Source: Candidatus Zixiibacteriota bacterium (GTDB lineage: Bacteria > Zixibacteria > MSB-5A5 > WJJR01 > JAJRUJ01). From it: a stretch of 64,000 nucleotides of DNA. Below, one piece after another: positions 60,098-64,000 of this stretch. Every line of letters starts with the position of its first letter. Position 1 is the stretch's first letter. The position numbers and the translations under genes are program-made. Below the pieces are notes generated by a model, which saw nothing but the letters and a program-made list of their open reading frames with translations, was not told the DNA's origin and searched no databases. Location: positions 1 to 64,000 of the forward strand of contig JAGVQM010000010.1 of assembly GCA_020051695.1 (NCBI GenBank), read 5' to 3'.

Positions 60098-60856
60098 TCA
60101 AATTTTTATCTTTTTCTCCCGCAAGCGCTTAAGCAGGTCGTGGTCGGTCATGTCGATCTTGAGCGGTGTAATCGACACCAGCCCGTCGGCCACTGCCCGC
60201 ATATCCGTGTCGGTTGCGGTCAAATCGGTGGTGGGTTCGCCCGCAATCCAGAAATACTCTTTCCCGCGCGGATCGACCTTATCATAAATGATATCGTGAT
60301 AGGTGCGCTTGCCCAACCGGGTGAAGGCAAATTCCCGCAGGGGCGCGGCGCCGTTGTTGGGCAGATTGACATTCAAAAGCGTCCCCTCAGGCATCCCCTG
60401 CCGGCACACCCAACGCGCCAACCGGGAGATAAATCTCGCCGAGGCACGGAAATCCGCGCCGTTTTCATCGACCAGCGAGGCGGCAATCGAGGGCACACCC
60501 AACAGCGTCCCTTCGATGGCGGCGGCTACGGTGCCGGAGTAGGTGACATCATCCCCCAGATTGGCCCCGGCGTTGATCCCCGAAATCACCAGGTCGGGCT
60601 TGTCCTTCACCAGCAGCTTGTGAAAGGCCCAGGTCACCGCGTCGGTCGGCGTGCCGTCGATGGCAAACTGATCCGGCCCGGCGTCCCGCACACGCAGGGG
60701 CCGCTGCAGGGTCAGCGAATGGCTGGCGGCTGACTGGTTGGCCTCCGGCGCCACGACGATCACGCGCGCAAAGCGAGATATCTCCTTGCGCAATGCGGCC
60801 AGCCCGGGAGCGGCCACGCCGTCGTCATTGGACAATAAGACTAGTATCTTACCCAT
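60098..60856 (-). CDS. surE: 5'/3'-nucleotidase SurE
   Basis: This 252-residue phosphatase has the SurE N-terminus ILVLLSNDDGVAAPGLAAL (metal ligands Asp11, Asp12), then APEANQSAASHSLTL and GINAGANLGDDVTYSGTVAAA. It dephosphorylates nucleoside monophosphates. I start at ATG 60856, after AGGA; the upstream 53-codon extension has no homology. It is followed at 61033 by the HDOD gene on the same strand. Confidence 0.95.
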   Translation of the reverse strand: MGKILVLLSNDDGVAAPGLAALRKEISRFARVIVVAPEANQSAASHSLTLQRPLRVRDAGPDQFAIDGTPTDAVTWAFHKLLVKDKPDLVISGINAGANLGDDVTYSGTVAAAIEGTLLGVPSIAASLVDENGADFRASARFISRLARWVCRQGMPEGTLLNVNLPNNGAAPLREFAFTRLGKRTYHDIIYDKVDPRGKEYFWIAGEPTTDLTATDTDMRAVADGLVSITPLKIDMTDHDLLKRLREKKIKI

Positions 60857-61032
60857 CGTTCCTGCCTCGCCCTTACCGAGGGAAATAATATATACGATTT
60901 GGCGGGGGAATTGTCGTGCTCTATGGAAAATATTCTGACTGCTGGGAACAACCGCATGGGCGCTTGTCCGCCTTTGGCGGGCTTGTCCGCCTCTGGCGGA
61001 GGACGACCCCGCCACGCCTTAGGCGGCAGTCA

Positions 61033-61920
61033 TCAGGAGGCCATGTGCAGGAATGTTTCCGATCTGGTGTATTCCTCAACTACCATGACGGTCAGCCGGC
61101 CGAAATCATCGGGGGGAATCCGCAGCCGCTCCAGGCATCCCACCTGCAAGACCTCCGAGGAATTGTCCTCTTCCCCGGAAGAACCGAACGCGCGGTGCGC
61201 CAGCACATCGGCGACGTGGACAATTGCGTCGTAGGCGCCCGTTTCGGCCGATTCCTGAGGCGTATGATGGTAACTGATAGCGGATGTGATGTCGGCCGGG
61301 AGTTTCCAGTGTTGCGCCAGGTAGGCCCCAATCTGGCAATGGTCCAAGCCCAGGATTTCCCGTTCCGCCCGGCAATCAGGTCCTCCGGTCTCCTGCAGAT
61401 ATTGCTGGATTTTTTGATGTTCCTCGGGGGCGTAGCTGAAGACGACCATTTTGCCGAGGTCATGCAGCAGACCCGCCGAAAAAGCAGTCTCGGCTTCCAG
61501 GATTTTTTTCGCCTGGAACGTGCGCAGCAGCATTCGCGCGCCGACCGCGACCGCCAGGGAATGCCGCCAGAATTCATCCTGGTATTCCCGGTCGGCGGAT
61601 GATTTTCTGAAGGCCGAGATGGCCGAGGCGGCCAGCACCACATTTTTGACTTCATTCATGCCCAGGACAATCACGGCCTGTTTGACGTGCGGGACCGGAT
61701 GGGCCAGGCCGTAATACGCGGAATTGGCCAGCTTCAACACCTGGGCCGACATCGCCGGGTCTTCGGCGATAATCCCGGCGACATCATACGCCGAGGCATC
61801 CTCATTATCGATAACGCGGCTGATCTGGGTAAACACCAGCGGCGGCGTGGGCAGTTTATGGATATCCCCCACCAACGCGTGAATCTGCTGCTCAACGTTG
61901 ACTGAAGTGGCTTCGGTCAT
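61033..61920 (-). CDS. HDOD-domain signalling protein
   Basis: This 295-residue protein carries one HDOD domain (about 15-215): LPTPPLVFTQISRVI, DVAGIIAEDPAMSAQVLKLANSA (in parts), LGMNEVKNVVLAASA and AGLLHDLGKMV. HDOD proteins are HD-like domains that usually lack the full metal set and act in c-di-GMP or motility regulation. It sits downstream of the flagellar genes on the same strand, which supports a motility link. Confidence 0.9.
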   Translation of the reverse strand: MTEATSVNVEQQIHALVGDIHKLPTPPLVFTQISRVIDNEDASAYDVAGIIAEDPAMSAQVLKLANSAYYGLAHPVPHVKQAVIVLGMNEVKNVVLAASAISAFRKSSADREYQDEFWRHSLAVAVGARMLLRTFQAKKILEAETAFSAGLLHDLGKMVVFSYAPEEHQKIQQYLQETGGPDCRAEREILGLDHCQIGAYLAQHWKLPADITSAISYHHTPQESAETGAYDAIVHVADVLAHRAFGSSGEEDNSSEVLQVGCLERLRIPPDDFGRLTVMVVEEYTRSETFLHMAS

Positions 61921-62012
61921 GATCGGCAATTATTGGGGCACACCGCCGGGTGCAGCTCACCGGCGGGAAGCATCATTCATTCACATCCCGAACGCGATCA
62001 TGCGCGGGAATT

Positions 62013-62309
62013 TCATGACGGCACATCCTCCAGCCACTCGAGGTCGCGCGACTCCAACAGCCGCGCGGCGACTTCGCGCAGCACCTCCGTGCGATGGTAG
62101 TAGCCGTCTTCCCGCCGTTGGCGAATCAGTCCGGCGGTGCGCTGGGCTTGTTGCCCGGCGCGGCCGGCATCGAGCGCCGGCGATACTGCCGGCTTGTCGG
62201 CAGCAGCGGTTTCGGTCGTTGTTTCACCGCTTCGCCGCTCGATATGTGACCGAGCTCCGGCGGCCCCTCGATTGGGCGGCGACGAAGGATATAGCGGATT
62301 TATTTCCAT
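62013..62309 (-). CDS. FlgM-like small protein in the flagellar cluster
   Basis: This 98-residue protein has a disordered Ser/Ala/Glu-rich N-terminal half. Its C-terminal half (AGLIRQRREDGYYHRTEVLREVAARLLESRD, seen in two blocks) matches the pattern of the sigma-28-binding end of FlgM: 'R..I..G.Y.....(I/V)A..LL'. FlgM holds back the flagellar sigma factor until the hook is built. Size, position next to flgN-like and fliS, and a strong GGGGGAG ribosome-binding site fit, but identity rests on pattern only. Confidence 0.55.
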   Translation of the reverse strand: MEINPLYPSSPPNRGAAGARSHIERRSGETTTETAAADKPAVSPALDAGRAGQQAQRTAGLIRQRREDGYYHRTEVLREVAARLLESRDLEWLEDVPS

Positions 62310-62350
62310 AAGTTACTCCCCCTGGTTTCGGCGTCAGGTGTTTGTTTCGT

Positions 62351-62800
62351 CTACCGTTTCTGGTCGACAAAGCGCGGGGCCGCTTTGGTCTGCAGGGCGG
62401 TGTAAAACCGTCCGCCGTCGGCCAACTCCGACAACTCGGTTTTCAACCGGTCCCGTTTGGCGACAGCAATAGTCTCATTTTCGCCAGCCAGCTCCACACA
62501 CTTGTTGATTAAGGACACGATATTGTCGACCAGCCGGGCAATATCCGGCGCGGTCAGGGCCTGCTCGAATCCCTGCGCGTTATGCTGCTTGGTCTGCAAG
62601 ATTTTATCGTGGCTTTCCTGGATCCTTTTCTTCAGTTTTTCAACATCCTCGAAAATATCCAAAATCCGCGAATCCCGTTCATACTTCAACCAGTCGCGCT
62701 GGCGGTCGAGCAGCACATACAACGACCGATAAAATCCAAGTTCTTCCCTGAGCAGCGAAGCCAGGGACCGCTGAAAATCCCGATTCGCAAGTGTCGTCAT
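62351..62800 (-). CDS. FlgN-like flagellar export chaperone
   Basis: This 149-residue all-helical protein has a FlgN-like layout: LASLLREELGFYRSLYVLLDRQRDWL, then EDVEKLKKRIQESHDKIL. FlgN delivers hook-filament junction proteins to the export gate. It lies between fliS and the FlgM-like gene, a common arrangement. Sequence conservation in this family is low, so the symbol is left open. Confidence 0.65.
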   Translation of the reverse strand: MTTLANRDFQRSLASLLREELGFYRSLYVLLDRQRDWLKYERDSRILDIFEDVEKLKKRIQESHDKILQTKQHNAQGFEQALTAPDIARLVDNIVSLINKCVELAGENETIAVAKRDRLKTELSELADGGRFYTALQTKAAPRFVDQKR

Positions 62801-62806
62801 GTTTTC

Positions 62807-63256
62807 CTATGCCTTAAGTGAGAGTCCCATCGGCCGCTGGGCCTCGGCGCCGACCAGGACGGCGGCGTTGTCGGCGCCCGCGACGGCCGATTTCTCGGTG
62901 TCGGGGATTTGTTCCCAGGCCTCACGGACAGTCGTGAGGATGTTGATACACACGTTGATGGCTTCGGTCTGGTGCGTGGCATTGGCCACGCAAATCTGTT
63001 CGACAATGTACGAGTACAATGAGGCCAGGTTCGTGGCGATCTCACCGGCATCCATGTTCAACGTCGAATACAGGTGTAGCACGATTTTTCGCGCACGGTC
63101 CAGTTTGAGCCACGACTGGTCATATCGTTCCCGGGCAATTAATTCCTTCGCTTCGCTGAGGAACCTGATGGCCCCGTTATACAGCATCAGGATGAGTTCG
63201 CGCTGTGACATCCCGGCGACCTGGCTTCGTTGATACTGCTCGATGTAGTTTTCCAT
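62807..63256 (-). CDS. fliS: flagellar export chaperone FliS
   Basis: This 149-residue protein begins YIEQYQRSQVAGMSQRELILMLYNGAIRFL (in parts), the FliS signature, with the KLDRARKIVLHLYSTLNMDAGEIATNLASLYSYI helices. FliS binds flagellin before export and prevents premature polymerisation. A C-terminal extension of about 20 residues (AGADNAAVLVGAEAQRPMG) follows the usual domain. It follows fliD by about 25 bases. Confidence 0.93.
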   Translation of the reverse strand: MENYIEQYQRSQVAGMSQRELILMLYNGAIRFLSEAKELIARERYDQSWLKLDRARKIVLHLYSTLNMDAGEIATNLASLYSYIVEQICVANATHQTEAINVCINILTTVREAWEQIPDTEKSAVAGADNAAVLVGAEAQRPMGLSLKA

Positions 63257-63280
63257 AGTTTTCCGGACGGACGACAGACG

Positions 63281-64000
63281 TTAGCCCCACAGGGACGAAA
63301 TGTTTTCAGACTGGGCTGTCAGATATGAACCCTGAGATTGCAGTTCGTTAAGGACTTCTTCCATCGTGCTGAACTGGAGCTCCAGATCCTCCCGCCGTTT
63401 GGCAAGGCGTTCGGTGTAATCTTCGATCAGTGACGCATAATACTCAGACTGGCTGTTCAACGCTTTGGTCCGCAGGGTAATGGCGCCGTTTTCTGAACGC
63501 GTCATCGAATCCAAAACGCGGTCCAGCCGGGCCGCAAAACCCTCCGAATAGGTGACCAGCGCCTCCGCCGCCTGGTGATCGAGATCGCTTTCACTGAGCT
63601 TGACCTCCAGCTTCAGCCCCGCGGTTGTGGCATTGCCGCTAGTGCCGGTCAGAACACGGCCGATACCGGTGGCGGCCTCACCGTTGATGGTCCCCTCGAC
63701 GTTCTTGCCGACGATGCTGTTTATATTGGTCAGCCCCAGCGTCTGGTACACGCTGTTGGCCACACCGAGGTCATAACTGGCCTGCGAGGTTTGCCCGTAG
63801 GAAGCGGAAGTCAGCTTGAAATAACCGTAATCACCGTTATCGACCCATTCCACGGTCGCACCGTATTTGCCGATATTCACGTCCGCATCAAGCTTCGCCT
63901 GCAGCTCAGCGGCCAGTTCGGTCCCGCTGGTATAGGTCTTTTCGGCGAGGGTGATCAGTTCGGAGGTCACCCCGTCGATGGTGATTTTCAGATTTTTATT
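63281..64000 (-). CDS. fliD: flagellar hook-associated protein 2 (filament cap), 3' part
   Basis: This is the C-terminal ~239 residues of FliD; the frame stays open past the window edge (NKNLKITIDGV...). The block ALVTYSEGFAARLDRVLDSM, GAITLRTKALNSQ, and the terminal coiled coil RREDLELQFSTMEEVLNELQ with QGSYLTAQ are typical of the FliD C-terminus. The GTG at 63970 is internal, not the start. FliD caps the growing filament. Confidence 0.93.
   Translation of the reverse strand, partial: NKNLKITIDGVTSELITLAEKTYTSGTELAAELQAKLDADVNIGKYGATVEWVDNGDYGYFKLTSASYGQTSQASYDLGVANSVYQTLGLTNINSIVGKNVEGTINGEAATGIGRVLTGTSGNATTAGLKLEVKLSESDLDHQAAEALVTYSEGFAARLDRVLDSMTRSENGAITLRTKALNSQSEYYASLIEDYTERLAKRREDLELQFSTMEEVLNELQSQGSYLTAQSENISSLWG

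Overview
The window (about 57% G+C by eye) comes from a Gram-negative, flagellated, probably anaerobic or facultative bacterium outside the well-studied phyla. Secreted proteins end in type I dockerin-like repeats (motifs such as PVDVVYLINYVF), a style common in candidate division Zixibacteria and relatives. There are also lipoproteins, outer-membrane beta-barrels, corrinoid methyl transfer and a selenocysteine-containing SelD. The phylum assignment is inference; nothing in the window fixes it.

Layout. (1) 1-5.4 kb is accessory DNA. It holds a degenerate sigma-54-activator-like AAA protein, a ribbon-helix-helix protein, a tightly overlapped ArdC / clamp-loader-like ATPase / tyrosine recombinase operon, an IS256-type transposase remnant and a small HTH/zinc protein. 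(2) 5.6-17.6 kb is a four-component defence-type cassette on the minus strand: SNF2 helicase with a C-terminal DUF3883 nuclease-like domain, AlbA_2/Schlafen-type protein, DUF1156 adenine methyltransferase, and DUF499 ATPase with a Swt1-type HEPN domain. The methyltransferase is split by a perfect 58-bp tandem duplication; deleting one copy restores a 971-codon frame. Dockerin genes or remnants lie on both sides. (3) 17.8-21.4 kb carries a large secreted dockerin protein and a second tyrosine recombinase abutting tRNA-Thr, a likely island boundary. (4) 21.5-25.2 kb is a compact operon of corrinoid protein, homocysteine methyltransferase, B12-reactivation protein and MttB-like methyltransferase. 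It looks like a dissected methionine synthase whose methylfolate module has been replaced by an MttB-type donor enzyme. (5) 25.4-29.1 kb has nadC, birA, tRNA-His and hutH on the plus strand. (6) 29.2-44.9 kb is a housekeeping block on the minus strand: two signal peptidases I, rseP, dxr, a cyclophilin lipoprotein, the complete F1Fo ATP synthase operon with AtpZ and AtpI-like proteins, coaD, rsmD, a ComEA-like protein and an M28 peptidase/glutaminyl-cyclase-like lipoprotein. (7) 45.0-49.6 kb is a cluster of outer-membrane barrel genes, one of them a remnant, with selD inside it. (8) 49.6-57.2 kb has a MalK-like ATPase, an ATC-hydrolase-family protein, an aldo/keto reductase, an Rrf2 regulator and uvrA. 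(9) 57.2-59.8 kb has a MITE-like element and a second dockerin protein paralogous to the first. (10) 59.9-64 kb has tRNA-Pro, surE, an HDOD protein and the start of a flagellar cluster (FlgM-like, FlgN-like, fliS, fliD).

The strongest observations are the frameshifted methylase of the defence cassette, the selenocysteine codon with a SECIS-like hairpin in selD (the true start lies 87 bases upstream of the obvious ORF), and the donor-swapped corrinoid methionine module.
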